NCBI GenBank assembly: GCA_001464955.1
Contig: LNEM01000030.1
Coordinates: 806,001-870,000, forward strand
Length of the DNA stretch: 64,000 nt
Origin: Rhizobiales bacterium Ga0077537
Lineage (GTDB): Bacteria; Pseudomonadota; Alphaproteobacteria; Rhizobiales; Hyphomicrobiaceae
Reading direction: 5' to 3'
In this document: positions 26,804 to 35,357 of the stretch, one piece after another
Layout of the letters: each line of letters begins with the position of its first letter
How positions within the stretch are numbered: position 1 is the first letter of the stretch
Program-made: the position numbers and the translations under genes
Notes under the pieces: model-generated
What the model saw: the letters and a program-made list of their open reading frames with translations, nothing else
Databases searched by the model: none
What the model was told of the DNA's origin: nothing

Positions 26804-26820
26804 GCCACGTGTCACGTGGC
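26804..26820. repeat. Perfect palindrome downstream of the FHA-like gene
   Basis: GCCACGTG-T-CACGTGGC, an 8-bp inverted repeat with a 1-nt centre, 9 bases after the stop at 26795 and followed by TCGAATTTTG. It could be a weak terminator or, given the CACGTG cores, a dimeric regulator site in front of the antiporter gene (starts 176 bases later). Confidence 0.45.
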
Positions 26821-26995
26821 TCGAATTTTGAATTGTGACTGCACGCCACACCGAAGCGGGTACTGCGTGTCGAAAGATGACAGGCGGCGGTCGCTACGCA
26901 TTTCCTGACTACGTTTCATGCAATCCATGGAGCAGTCAGGTTTTGTCATGATCCGACGTCATCGATCCCGCCGGCCGCCATGTGGAGCCTAGAGC

Positions 26996-28750
26996 GTGTA
27001 CCAGGAACTCGTTCATCTGCTTCAGGGACTGAAGCCGCCGTACATCTTGCTCATCCAGGCGTGCATCATCGTCGCGTTCCCCTATTTCCTCTGGCGAACC
27101 CTTAAGCTCGAAAAATGGTTCCCGCTCGGCGTCGTCCAGATCTTCTCCGGCGTTTTGCTGGGCCCGTCGATATTCGGCGCCATTGACGCGGCGTTTCTCA
27201 ACTGGACACCGACCGCCTTCGATCCGCAGGCAGCCGTCAATGCCTGTACCAATCCGCAGCCACGCGAACTCTTCAACGCGATCTTCGGTACGACCTGCTA
27301 CAAGGGAGCCCTCGTCAATCGCGCCGCAGGCATCGCGTCGATTGCCACGATTGCAGTTTGCCTTTTCGGCTTTCTGGCCGGTGCCGACGCCGACAAGGAA
27401 CTCATACGGAAGTCCGGCAAAAGCGTCGTGTCCATCGGCGTCGCCGGCATGTTGTTCGGTTGGGGTCTGGCCATTATAGCCGGCTACTTCATCTATCAGT
27501 ACTTTCCGGCTGCGCGCGGCCCTCGCGCGGATGCCTTCAACTTCTCGGTCGCCTACGGACTTGTGATCGCGGTATCGGCGTTGCCGGTGCTGGCCCTGAT
27601 CCTGCGGGGCCTCGATATCACGCGCAGTCGGATGGGGGCGGTCGCCCTCGCGAGCGCCAGCATCGCCGACACGATGATGTGGTTCGGTCTCGGCCTCGTC
27701 GTGGCGCTTGCGCTCGGCGGTGATCTGGGCTCGGCCCTGCTGAAGGCGTTCCTCGGCGGTGCGCTGTCCGTCGGGTTCATTCTGTTTGTCGCCTCGCCCA
27801 TCCTGAACCGAATGCTGGAGAAGGAGGCCCCGGAAAGCGCTATCATCACTTTCACGGCGCTGGCCATATTCGTGGCGTCGGCAATTACCGGTATTACCGA
27901 GCTGCATCCTGTTCTCGGTGCATTTATCGCGGGGTTCTTTCTGCCCGATAAAGTGCGGGAACTCGCCGCCCATCGTCTCGATCAGACGACGATCTTCGTG
28001 CTGATGCCGTTCTTCTTCCTGAACACCGGGCTCAACACCGTGTTCGACGTGTTCGACCCGAACGTCTGGATCCTGTTCCTGATCAGTATCATTCTGTGCG
28101 TTTTCGGCAAGATGATCGGCCACGGCGTTGCGGCTCGAATGACGGGCGAAAGCTGGCCATTTGCCCTGAGTATCGGCTTGCTTCTGCAGACGAAGGGCCT
28201 GATGGGCCTGATCGTGATCGTGGTCTTCCTCGAGAAGGAAGTCGTCTCGCCGCTGATGTTCTCGGCCGCGGTGTTCATGTGCATGGTCTCGACGGGTCTG
28301 CCGACCCCCGTGATGCGAATGATCTTCAACCGCTTCGGTCGCGACCTGAAGGACGAGGGCTCGACGCCACTGGCTGGCGTGCAGCAGGAGGAGGTCGCCG
28401 TTCACGCCGACCAGGCTCCGGTCACGCCGGCCAGCCCCCCGGCTCTCGCTGTCCTGGACTTCAACCAGGATCTCGGCGAAATCGAGATCCGTTCACCGGC
28501 TGTCGTGATCGGCCGCCACAGCGAGGATGACATTCGCATCAGCGACATTCGCGTCTCGCGCCGGCACGCCAAGCTCATGCTGAATGCGGACGGTAAGTTC
28601 GAGATCCACAACCAGACCGCCGACCGCGCCGATGCGAATCCGATCCTGATCAACGGCGAGGAACGCGAGCACGCCGTTTTGGCAGATGGAGACACGATCG
28701 TTCTCGGCGGTGCCCCGGCGTTCAAGATTCGTTACGGCGCGAAGCCGTGA
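26996..28750 (+). CDS. CPA2-type cation/proton antiporter fused to a C-terminal FHA domain
   Basis: A 584-residue protein. Residues 1-445 form a Na+/H+ exchanger (CPA2) domain of about 12 helices; SIADTMMW carries A224-D225 where CPA2 members have D-D or N-D, so only the conserved ion-binding Asp is kept. A 38-residue cytoplasmic linker leads to an FHA domain (484-580) with intact pThr motifs: G506-R507-H508, S521-R522-R523-H524 and N553-G554. The FHA domain is paralogous to that of the protein at 14745-15308. The GTG at 26996 follows GGAG. The protein presumably exchanges K+ or Na+ for H+ across the inner membrane and could be gated by a phosphothreonine ligand. Confidence 0.92.
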   Translation: MYQELVHLLQGLKPPYILLIQACIIVAFPYFLWRTLKLEKWFPLGVVQIFSGVLLGPSIFGAIDAAFLNWTPTAFDPQAAVNACTNPQPRELFNAIFGTTCYKGALVNRAAGIASIATIAVCLFGFLAGADADKELIRKSGKSVVSIGVAGMLFGWGLAIIAGYFIYQYFPAARGPRADAFNFSVAYGLVIAVSALPVLALILRGLDITRSRMGAVALASASIADTMMWFGLGLVVALALGGDLGSALLKAFLGGALSVGFILFVASPILNRMLEKEAPESAIITFTALAIFVASAITGITELHPVLGAFIAGFFLPDKVRELAAHRLDQTTIFVLMPFFFLNTGLNTVFDVFDPNVWILFLISIILCVFGKMIGHGVAARMTGESWPFALSIGLLLQTKGLMGLIVIVVFLEKEVVSPLMFSAAVFMCMVSTGLPTPVMRMIFNRFGRDLKDEGSTPLAGVQQEEVAVHADQAPVTPASPPALAVLDFNQDLGEIEIRSPAVVIGRHSEDDIRISDIRVSRRHAKLMLNADGKFEIHNQTADRADANPILINGEEREHAVLADGDTIVLGGAPAFKIRYGAKP

Positions 28751-28797
28751 ACTCGAACGATCTACGTCGATAGCAAGTCCGGAAAAGGAGCAGCGCT

Positions 28798-29214
28798 ATG
28801 GCAAAGCCTCCTCGCAAGGACGAAGAACGCACCGAGATCGTGCGCAACACGCCCGGTGCGGCCCCGGCCGCCGACATGGACAACCTCGTCACGACCATTC
28901 ACACGCGTATCGCAGGGCACCTCACGGTGACTGACGGACCGGGCAAGGGACGGACCTTGACGGTCCACGAAGGCTCGAACTCCATCGGCAGGGACGCCGC
29001 CCGAAACGTCATCGTCCTCGACTTCGGCGACACGACCATTCATCGCGAGCCCCACGTGTATCTGATATGCACGGGCGGAAAGGCCACGCTCTCCACCGGC
29101 GGCAAGCCCAACCCTGTCTCGATCAATGGCAAGATGTTGACCGGCACGGAGGCCATCGGCCCGCGCGACGCCATCGTCGTGGGTCGCACCACGCTGCGCT
29201 TCGAGCCCGTCTGA
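28798..29214 (+). CDS. Soluble FHA-domain protein (FHA subtype B)
   Basis: A 138-residue protein, paralogue of the one at 15305-15727. The N-terminal tail contains EERTEIV and DNLVTTIHTRI; the FHA core runs LTVTDGPGKG, IGRDAARN, DTTIHREPHVYL and SINGKML. The Arg and His of the pThr pocket are kept, but Ser is replaced by His (HREPH). A good AAGGAG precedes the ATG, and the gene lies 47 bases after the antiporter-FHA gene, so co-transcription is likely. Probable role: small phospho-switch acting with the antiporter (inference). Confidence 0.88.
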   Translation: MAKPPRKDEERTEIVRNTPGAAPAADMDNLVTTIHTRIAGHLTVTDGPGKGRTLTVHEGSNSIGRDAARNVIVLDFGDTTIHREPHVYLICTGGKATLSTGGKPNPVSINGKMLTGTEAIGPRDAIVVGRTTLRFEPV

Positions 29215-29343
29215 TCGCGCCCGGTTTCCGTCAACTCCGATGTCGCCGGTTGTTGCCGGCGCATCAGTCCCGTCCTACGCTTTCCCTCGGAACACGATCG
29301 ACCCGGCGCCGCATCGTCTGCGCCGCAACTCCGAGGAGCCCAA

Positions 29344-30885
29344 ATGGCATTCGACGCGGCCAAGCCAGATCTCGTCATCGCAGTCATCGGCACCGGCACA
29401 ATGGGCCGCGGCATCGTCCAGGTGTCTGCGGCCGGCGGCATGCACGTCATCGCCTATGACGAGAAGCCGGGCGGCGCCGCGGCCGCGAAGGACTTCTGCG
29501 GCAAGATGTTCGAGCGTAGCGCCGAGAAGGGCCAGATGTCGCCCGAGGCGGCGAAGGCGGCGAGTGACAGGATCTCCGTCGCGGCGAGCCTCGCCGAGGT
29601 GGCCCGTGCCGATGTGGTGATCGAGGCCGTCTTCGAGCGCCTCGACATCAAGCAGGACCTCTTTGAAAAGCTCGATGCGATCTGCCCGCCGCACGTCATT
29701 CTCGCCTCGAACACCTCGTCGCTGCCGGTGACGGCCATCGCCGCGCGCACGAAGCATCCCGAGCGGTGCGCCGGCATGCACTTCTTCAACCCCGTGCCCC
29801 TGATGCGCCTCGTGGAGGTGATCCCGGGCCTGAAGACCGACCCGGGCGTGAGCGACGCGCTCATGACCATCGGCCGCCGCATGACGCGCGAGCCGGTGCT
29901 CTGCGTCGACAGCCCGGGTTTCCTCGTCAATCACATCGGCCGTGGCCTCGGACCGGAGTCGCAGCGCATCCTGCAGGAAGGCATCGCCTCGATCGACGAG
30001 ATCGACCGCATCCTCACGGGCGCGCCGGGCTTCCGCATGGGCCCCTTCACGCTCGGCGACATGGTCGGCATCGACGTCGGCAACGCTGCGATGGCCTCGA
30101 TGTACGAGCAGTTCTTCCACGAGCCGGCCTATGCGCCCTCGCCCTTGATGGCCCTGCGCGCGTCGGGCGGTCTCTACGGCCAGAAGACGGGCTCGGGCTG
30201 GTACACCTACAAGGACGGCAAGAAGATCGAGCCCGCGGCGCGCCCCGTGCCGACGGCAAAGCCGAAGTCGGTCTGGGTGCGCCCCTCCGACAACAATCAG
30301 GATCTTCAGGCCCCCTTCCTCGAGTATCTGAAATCCACCGGCGTCGAGATCGAGCGCTCGTCGGCGCCCTCGAAAGACGCCCTGATCGTCATCACGCCGG
30401 TCGGCTATGACGTCACGACCGCCGTGCAGGACCTGAAGGTCGACGGCGCCCGCACGGTGGCCGTCGACGTGCTGTTCGGCATGAAGGGCCCCCGCACCGT
30501 GATGGTCTCGCCGGCGACGGCGCCCGAGTTCCGCGATAGGGCGCACGCCATGATGGCGGCGGACGGCCAGCCCGTTGTCGTGATCAACGACAGCCCCGGC
30601 TTCATCGCGCAGCGTGCCGTCGCCGCGCTGATCAACGTCGGCTGCAACGTCGCACAGCGTGGCGTCGGCGTGCCCGCCGACATCGACAAGGGCGCCAAGC
30701 TCGGCCTCGGCTACCCGTATGGCCCGATCGAGTGGGGCGACCGCATCGGCCCGAAACGCGTCCTGTTCATCCTTGAGCGCTTGCTGGAATTCTATCAGGA
30801 GCCGCGCTACCGGCCTTCACCCTGGCTCAAGCGCCGCGTCATGCTCGGCCTGCCGCTGTCGGCCGGGGAAGGCAAGGCCAAGTGA
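29344..30885 (+). CDS. 3-hydroxyacyl-CoA dehydrogenase with duplicated C-terminal domain
   Basis: A 513-residue enzyme. The Rossmann loop VIGTGTMGRG begins at about residue 14; HFFNPVPLMRLVEVI holds the catalytic His, and GPFTLGDMVGIDV ends the first C-terminal domain. A second copy of that domain follows, including SPGFIAQRAVAALINVG and LGLGYPYGPIEWGD. This architecture matches PaaH/FadB2-like enzymes, which oxidise 3-hydroxyacyl-CoA to 3-ketoacyl-CoA with NAD+ in beta-oxidation or phenylacetate breakdown. No other beta-oxidation gene is directly adjacent. The ATG follows CGAGGAG. Confidence 0.94.
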   Translation: MAFDAAKPDLVIAVIGTGTMGRGIVQVSAAGGMHVIAYDEKPGGAAAAKDFCGKMFERSAEKGQMSPEAAKAASDRISVAASLAEVARADVVIEAVFERLDIKQDLFEKLDAICPPHVILASNTSSLPVTAIAARTKHPERCAGMHFFNPVPLMRLVEVIPGLKTDPGVSDALMTIGRRMTREPVLCVDSPGFLVNHIGRGLGPESQRILQEGIASIDEIDRILTGAPGFRMGPFTLGDMVGIDVGNAAMASMYEQFFHEPAYAPSPLMALRASGGLYGQKTGSGWYTYKDGKKIEPAARPVPTAKPKSVWVRPSDNNQDLQAPFLEYLKSTGVEIERSSAPSKDALIVITPVGYDVTTAVQDLKVDGARTVAVDVLFGMKGPRTVMVSPATAPEFRDRAHAMMAADGQPVVVINDSPGFIAQRAVAALINVGCNVAQRGVGVPADIDKGAKLGLGYPYGPIEWGDRIGPKRVLFILERLLEFYQEPRYRPSPWLKRRVMLGLPLSAGEGKAK

Positions 30886-30947
30886 CCAACATCTGTGATG
30901 TAGCGAGTTGCCAACATAATCGCCGGCACGGCGGCATGCGGTTCGGC

Positions 30948-31880
30948 TCAAAAACCGGACCGGCCGACCGGCGGGCTATCGAGTTTCAATGCGTATCGCC
31001 GCTCGATGATGGCCAGCGTCTCGGACAGTGTCGAATCGAGGTGCTGTGAGGCAAGATGAAATGCGCTCCCACTGGATTGGCCGCACGAGACACCACTGAC
31101 CACAAACGGCAGCGGGATGACGTCTGCCGCAAGGACCGTCCGTCGTTCCGCCAATTCCTTCACGCCTTCGATGAATTCCGAAACTTCGATGGTTGTCACT
31201 TCCATTGGGTTCATGGCCGCCCAAACTCGATCTTTCTCGCACCGCATTAGCGGTCCCAGCACTTTTCTGACGTCTCGTTCGTTCGTGCGGATTTTGCGCC
31301 TGATCTCAACGTCCGCATCACCCTCTTTCGAATATTCGGAATAAAGGCAGCCTTGGCCCCAGTGCCCCGGTGATTTGCAGCGCTTCCGATCCCCGATACG
31401 ATATGATTTGAAGCCACCTTGATACAAGGGCAGCAATACCTTGTCGACGCCGCCATCGATGAGAAGATGCGCACAAATTGCATTGCATGCTCCATCGTGG
31501 TTCCCCGGTGCGATCACCCGGAAAACCTTGGTTTCGGTCGTTCGGACGGGATTCTTCACGTCATCAGTCTGAAATCGAGATTGCATCTCCTGAAACTGAT
31601 ATCTGCTGATCATGCCGGGCACGATGGCAACGATTGCGATCGCCGCGATCGAAGTCGCAGCAAGGTGCCGTCTCGGCTCGTATCCGTCGATCGACAGAAC
31701 GAGCGGCAAGAGTGGCAGTGAATATACAATCAGGTAATGGCCAACGAAAAAGAAGAGAGCCAGTGGAGGGAAGAGTACCATCGCAAACGGTACGATGAAC
31801 ATGACTTGGCTGTCGATTGCATGCGCTACGGCCAAAGTCACGATGCTTAGAAAGATCAGCCAAAGAAAATATTTCAACAT
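30948..31880 (-). CDS. Membrane protein of unknown function
   Basis: A 310-residue protein. Three hydrophobic helices lie in the first ~95 residues (MLKYFLWLIFLSIVTLAVA; VMFIVPFAMVLFPPLALFFF with VGHYLIVYSLPLLPLVLS; AATSIAAIAIVAIVPGM). A ~215-residue soluble domain follows with several Cys (GACNAICAHLLIDGG, RKRCKSPGHWGQGCLY), probably periplasmic. I do not recognise the family. Its base composition is visibly more AT-rich than that of neighbouring genes, with codons such as ATA and AAA that are rare elsewhere here, which suggests recent acquisition. Confidence 0.7.
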   Translation of the reverse strand: MLKYFLWLIFLSIVTLAVAHAIDSQVMFIVPFAMVLFPPLALFFFVGHYLIVYSLPLLPLVLSIDGYEPRRHLAATSIAAIAIVAIVPGMISRYQFQEMQSRFQTDDVKNPVRTTETKVFRVIAPGNHDGACNAICAHLLIDGGVDKVLLPLYQGGFKSYRIGDRKRCKSPGHWGQGCLYSEYSKEGDADVEIRRKIRTNERDVRKVLGPLMRCEKDRVWAAMNPMEVTTIEVSEFIEGVKELAERRTVLAADVIPLPFVVSGVSCGQSSGSAFHLASQHLDSTLSETLAIIERRYALKLDSPPVGRSGF

Positions 31881-32111
31881 TTGTGAGGGCCCAGCCTGAA
31901 GGCGAATACACGCCGCCTACGCCCAGAGTTTACCGACAACTCATTTATAGCGTCTTGCCCCCCGACCGCAATTCTCGGATCGATCAGCCTCCGAGAAGGG
32001 CTCTCCCAGCCATTGCCAGCCGCCCTCAAAGATGCTCGCCTAGACGGCGAAGTCGCCCGAAGAGGCGACCTGCGACCGATCCCGACGTGCTGCCCGCAGA
32101 GGAACCGCCCA

Positions 32112-34220
32112 ATGTCCACCAGCTCCTTCGAGCGCCTTTTCGCGCCCCGCGCCATCGCCATCATTGGCGCTTCGGGCGACCTCACCCGCATTTCCGGCCA
32201 GCCGATTCAGGCGCTGGTGAACTCGGGCTACAAAGGCCCCGTCCATCTCGTCAATCCGCGCTATCCCGAGCTGCATGGCCGCAAGTGCTTCCCGAATGCC
32301 GCGGCCATCGGCGAGCCCGTCGACCTTGCCGTGATCGCGGTGCCGGCGGCGGGTGTGCCGGCTGCGGTGCGCGATTGCGGCGCGGCGAAGATCCCGTTCG
32401 CGATCATCCTGACGGCAGGCTTCCGCGAGTCGGGCGACGAGGGGCGCGCGCTCGAGGCCGAGCTGGCCAAAGCCTGCAAGGATGCCGGTGTCCGCGCCAT
32501 CGGTCCGAACTGCCAGGGCGCGCTCTCGACGGACAGCCGCATGTGGTGCGTGTTCGGCTCGGTGGCCGAGGAGACGGGGCTGGCGCGCGGACCGGTCTCG
32601 TGCGCGTTCCAGTCGGGCGGGTTCGGCTATGCCGTGGTCAATCTGGCCGAGGTGCAGGGCGTCGGGTTCCGCAACGTCGTCTCGACCGGCAATGAGACCG
32701 ACATCACCATGCCGGAGCTGCTGTCGGCCATGCTCGACGACCCCGGCACGGAACTGGCGTTTGGTTACATGGAGGGGACGCCGGAAGGGCGCAAGCTTCT
32801 CGATCTCGGTCGGAAATCGCTGGAGATGGCGAAGCCGGTGCTGATCTGGAAAGGCGCGCAAACCGAGATCGGGACCAAGGCGGCGGCCTCGCACACGGCC
32901 AATCTCACAGGCAACTACGACTTGTTCCGCGCCGCCTTCCGGCAATCGGGGCTGATCGAGACGCAGGATGTCGAGGAGATCGTCGATTTCGCCAAGGTCG
33001 CGAGCCAGAAGCGGTGGCCGAAAGGGCGCTCGATCGGTGTCCTGTCGATCTCTGGTGGTTCCGGCGTCGTCTTTGCCGATCGCGCGGCGAAGGAGGGGCT
33101 GACGCTGCCGCCGTTCGCGCCGGAGACCTTCAAGGCGCTGCGCGCCATCATCCCGTCGTTCGGGGCCGCCGACAATCCGGCCGACACGACGGCTGCCGTG
33201 ATCAACCAGCCGGAACTGTTTACGAGCACGCTGGACATCGTGCTGGCCGATCCCGGCATCGACCAGCTTTCGCTGCTGCTCGCGTCGTTGCCCGGGAAGG
33301 GTGCTTACAACTGTGCGGTCGCTATCGCGGCCGCGGCGGCGAAGACCGACAAGCCGGTGCAGGTGGTGTGGTCCGGCCGCAAGGCGAAGTCCGAGGAGGC
33401 TTGGAAGGTCTTCACTGACAACGGCATCCCGTTCCTGCCGACGCCGGCACGCGGCGCCAAGGCGGCGGCGACCCTCGCCCGTTTCGCCGAGGACCGCCGT
33501 CGCCTCATCGGCCGCAAGGCGCCGGATTTCGCGATGCCCGCCGGCCTGACGCTTCCCGCTGGCGACGTCACGCTATCCGAGGCGGAGAGCAAGGGCGTGC
33601 TCCGCGCCTTCGGCGTCCCGGTGACCAACGAGATCCTAGTGCCGTCCGGGCAGGATGTGGTCGCGGCCGCGAAGGCGCTGAAGGGTCCCTTCGCGGTCAA
33701 GATCGTCTCGCGCGACATCGCCCACAAGACCGAGGCCGGCGGCGTGAAGCTCGGTATTCCCCATGATGGACTGGCTGCCGCCGCCGCCGAAGTCACGGCC
33801 AACGCTCGCGCCTACAAGCCCGGCGCCGCGATCGACGGCGTGCTCGTCTCGGAGATGGCCTCTGGCCTCGAGGCGCTGATCGGCGTCGTCAACGACGAAG
33901 GCTTCGGCCCGTGCGTGACGTTCGGCCTCGGCGGCGTGTTGACCGAGGTGCTGAAGGACGTGACGTTCCGCGTCGCGCCGTTCTGCGTCGAAACCGCACG
34001 CGACATGCTCGCGGAGTTGCGCGGCGCCAAGCTGTTCGACGGTTATCGCGGCAAGCCGCCCGCCGACAAGGAGGCGTTGGCCCATATGCTCGTCGAAGTC
34101 TCGCGCATGGCGGCAGCGCTCGGCCCTCGTCTCAGTGAGATGGACATCAACCCGGTATTCGTCGGGGCGGAGGGCGAAGGCTGCCGTGCCGCCGACGCGT
34201 TGATCGTTCTGAAGGCCTGA
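32112..34220 (+). CDS. Acyl-CoA synthetase, NDP-forming (acetate-CoA ligase family)
   Basis: A 702-residue protein with the domains of an ADP-forming acyl-CoA synthetase: N-terminal CoA-binding (SVAIIGAS-like RAIAIIGASG at about 13-22), a succinyl-CoA-synthetase-like ligase part with the phospho-His in AASHTAN (H261), and a C-terminal ATP-grasp domain (about 480-702: GPFAVKIVSRDIAHKTEAGG, DINPVFV). It makes acyl-CoA from acid, CoA and ATP, or runs in reverse to conserve ATP. The substrate is unknown. The ATG at 32112 follows AGAGGA; a longer in-frame extension is not supported. Confidence 0.92.
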   Translation: MSTSSFERLFAPRAIAIIGASGDLTRISGQPIQALVNSGYKGPVHLVNPRYPELHGRKCFPNAAAIGEPVDLAVIAVPAAGVPAAVRDCGAAKIPFAIILTAGFRESGDEGRALEAELAKACKDAGVRAIGPNCQGALSTDSRMWCVFGSVAEETGLARGPVSCAFQSGGFGYAVVNLAEVQGVGFRNVVSTGNETDITMPELLSAMLDDPGTELAFGYMEGTPEGRKLLDLGRKSLEMAKPVLIWKGAQTEIGTKAAASHTANLTGNYDLFRAAFRQSGLIETQDVEEIVDFAKVASQKRWPKGRSIGVLSISGGSGVVFADRAAKEGLTLPPFAPETFKALRAIIPSFGAADNPADTTAAVINQPELFTSTLDIVLADPGIDQLSLLLASLPGKGAYNCAVAIAAAAAKTDKPVQVVWSGRKAKSEEAWKVFTDNGIPFLPTPARGAKAAATLARFAEDRRRLIGRKAPDFAMPAGLTLPAGDVTLSEAESKGVLRAFGVPVTNEILVPSGQDVVAAAKALKGPFAVKIVSRDIAHKTEAGGVKLGIPHDGLAAAAAEVTANARAYKPGAAIDGVLVSEMASGLEALIGVVNDEGFGPCVTFGLGGVLTEVLKDVTFRVAPFCVETARDMLAELRGAKLFDGYRGKPPADKEALAHMLVEVSRMAAALGPRLSEMDINPVFVGAEGEGCRAADALIVLKA

Positions 34221-34250
34221 CTGAAAGCACCAGCGTCCCGGTCCCGGCGA

Positions 34251-34502
34251 TCAATGATGGTCGCCGGTCTCGGGATCGAGCAGGCGGTGCACGTGGACGA
34301 TGAAGTAGCGCATCTCGGCGTTGTCGACCGTGCGCTGGGCCGCGGCCTTCCAGGCTTTGTGCGCCTCGGCGTAGTTCGGATACATGCCGATGATGTCGAG
34401 CTTCTTGAGGTCCTTGAACTCGACATGATCGAGCCCCTTCAGCTCGCCGCCGAAGACGAGGTGAAGGAGCTGGCGCGGCGCATTATCGGTGTTGTCGCTC
34501 AT
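34251..34502 (-). CDS. DUF4170 family protein
   Basis: An 83-residue protein with the full DUF4170 pattern: LLHLVFGGEL, LDIIGMYPNYAEAHKAWKAAAQRTVDNAEMRYFIVHVHRLLDP. The family is short, cytoplasmic and common in Alphaproteobacteria; its role is unknown. The start ATG lies at 34502. It sits between the convergent acyl-CoA synthetase and the RraA-like gene, which is upstream on the same strand. Confidence 0.9.
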   Translation of the reverse strand: MSDNTDNAPRQLLHLVFGGELKGLDHVEFKDLKKLDIIGMYPNYAEAHKAWKAAAQRTVDNAEMRYFIVHVHRLLDPETGDHH

Positions 34503-34560
34503 GGCCTGTCGTCCGTGTCGTGGAGTGAGTGCATCGTGATCGTGAACAAGGAACGAGCGA

Positions 34561-35238
34561 TCAGCGCTCGATTTCGCAGCCGAGCTTGGCCAGTGTCGCG
34601 TCGACCCAGGCACGGTCTGCCTTGCCTGCGGCGATCTCCGCAAGCTGCTTGATCTCGGCGGCGTGCTTGGCCTCCGTCGCGGCGAGCACGGACGCGCAGG
34701 CGTCGAACGGGACGGCGAGCAGTCCGTCCTCGTCGCCGATGACGAGATCGCCGGGCTCGATCGTCATGCCGTCGATGGCGATGGGGACGTTGATCTCGCC
34801 GGGGCCGTCCTTGTAGGGCCCGCGGTGCGTCACCCCGGCCGCATAGACTGGAAACGCGCTCGCCCGCAGCGTCCCCGCATCACGGATCGACCCGTTGATC
34901 ACGATGCCGCCGATGCCGCGCTTTTCGGCGTAGGTGGTCATGATCTCGCCGATGATCGCATTAGTGAGATCGCCACCCGCGTCGACGACGATGATGTCGC
35001 CCGGCGCGGCCATATCGAGCGCCTTGTGCACCATCAGATTGTCGCCGGGCCGCGTCCGCACGGTGAACGCCGGACCAGCCATCACGCCTCCCGCATGCAT
35101 GGGCCTGAGCCGCGCGCCGCCGGCCGTCATCCGGCTCATGTTGTCGGAGATGTTGGCGACGGGGAGCTTGCGGAAGGCCGCCACCGTCTCGGCCGAAACG
35201 GCACGGCGGCGCTTGAGGATACGAAAGCCGATGGCCAT
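34561..35238 (-). CDS. RraA-like / HMG aldolase family protein
   Basis: A 225-residue RraA fold (ribonuclease activity regulator RraA / 4-hydroxy-4-methyl-2-oxoglutarate aldolase family). The active-site elements of the aldolase branch are visible: GEIM (G97-E98) in the GxxGE loop and NGSIRD with R119 and D120. Members cleave 4-hydroxy-4-methyl-2-oxoglutarate or decarboxylate oxaloacetate with Mg2+. The presence of these residues favours an aldolase over an RNase E inhibitor. The ATG at 35238 follows AAAGGA. Confidence 0.87.
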   Translation of the reverse strand: MAIGFRILKRRRAVSAETVAAFRKLPVANISDNMSRMTAGGARLRPMHAGGVMAGPAFTVRTRPGDNLMVHKALDMAAPGDIIVVDAGGDLTNAIIGEIMTTYAEKRGIGGIVINGSIRDAGTLRASAFPVYAAGVTHRGPYKDGPGEINVPIAIDGMTIEPGDLVIGDEDGLLAVPFDACASVLAATEAKHAAEIKQLAEIAAGKADRAWVDATLAKLGCEIER

Positions 35239-35357
35239 GGGTGCGGGTGTCCTTTGGGCGGCGGCACGGAATGCCGTGTCATGTTTCGGGTTGCCGGCCC
35301 CGGAGGCGGCGGCCATGTCTTCTACCCAAACCCGTCACGGATCGGAAGGACGACATC

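Noticed and set aside
26936-28405. 489-residue minus-strand frame opposite the antiporter
   Set aside because: Very hydrophilic mirror image of a membrane protein, as expected for an antisense frame; no motif.
14745-29214. Type VI secretion phospho-control module (PpkA/PppA/Fha)
   Set aside because: The kinase, PP2C and FHA families fit, but no Tss, Hcp, VgrG or ClpV gene is present; the output gene is an antiporter.
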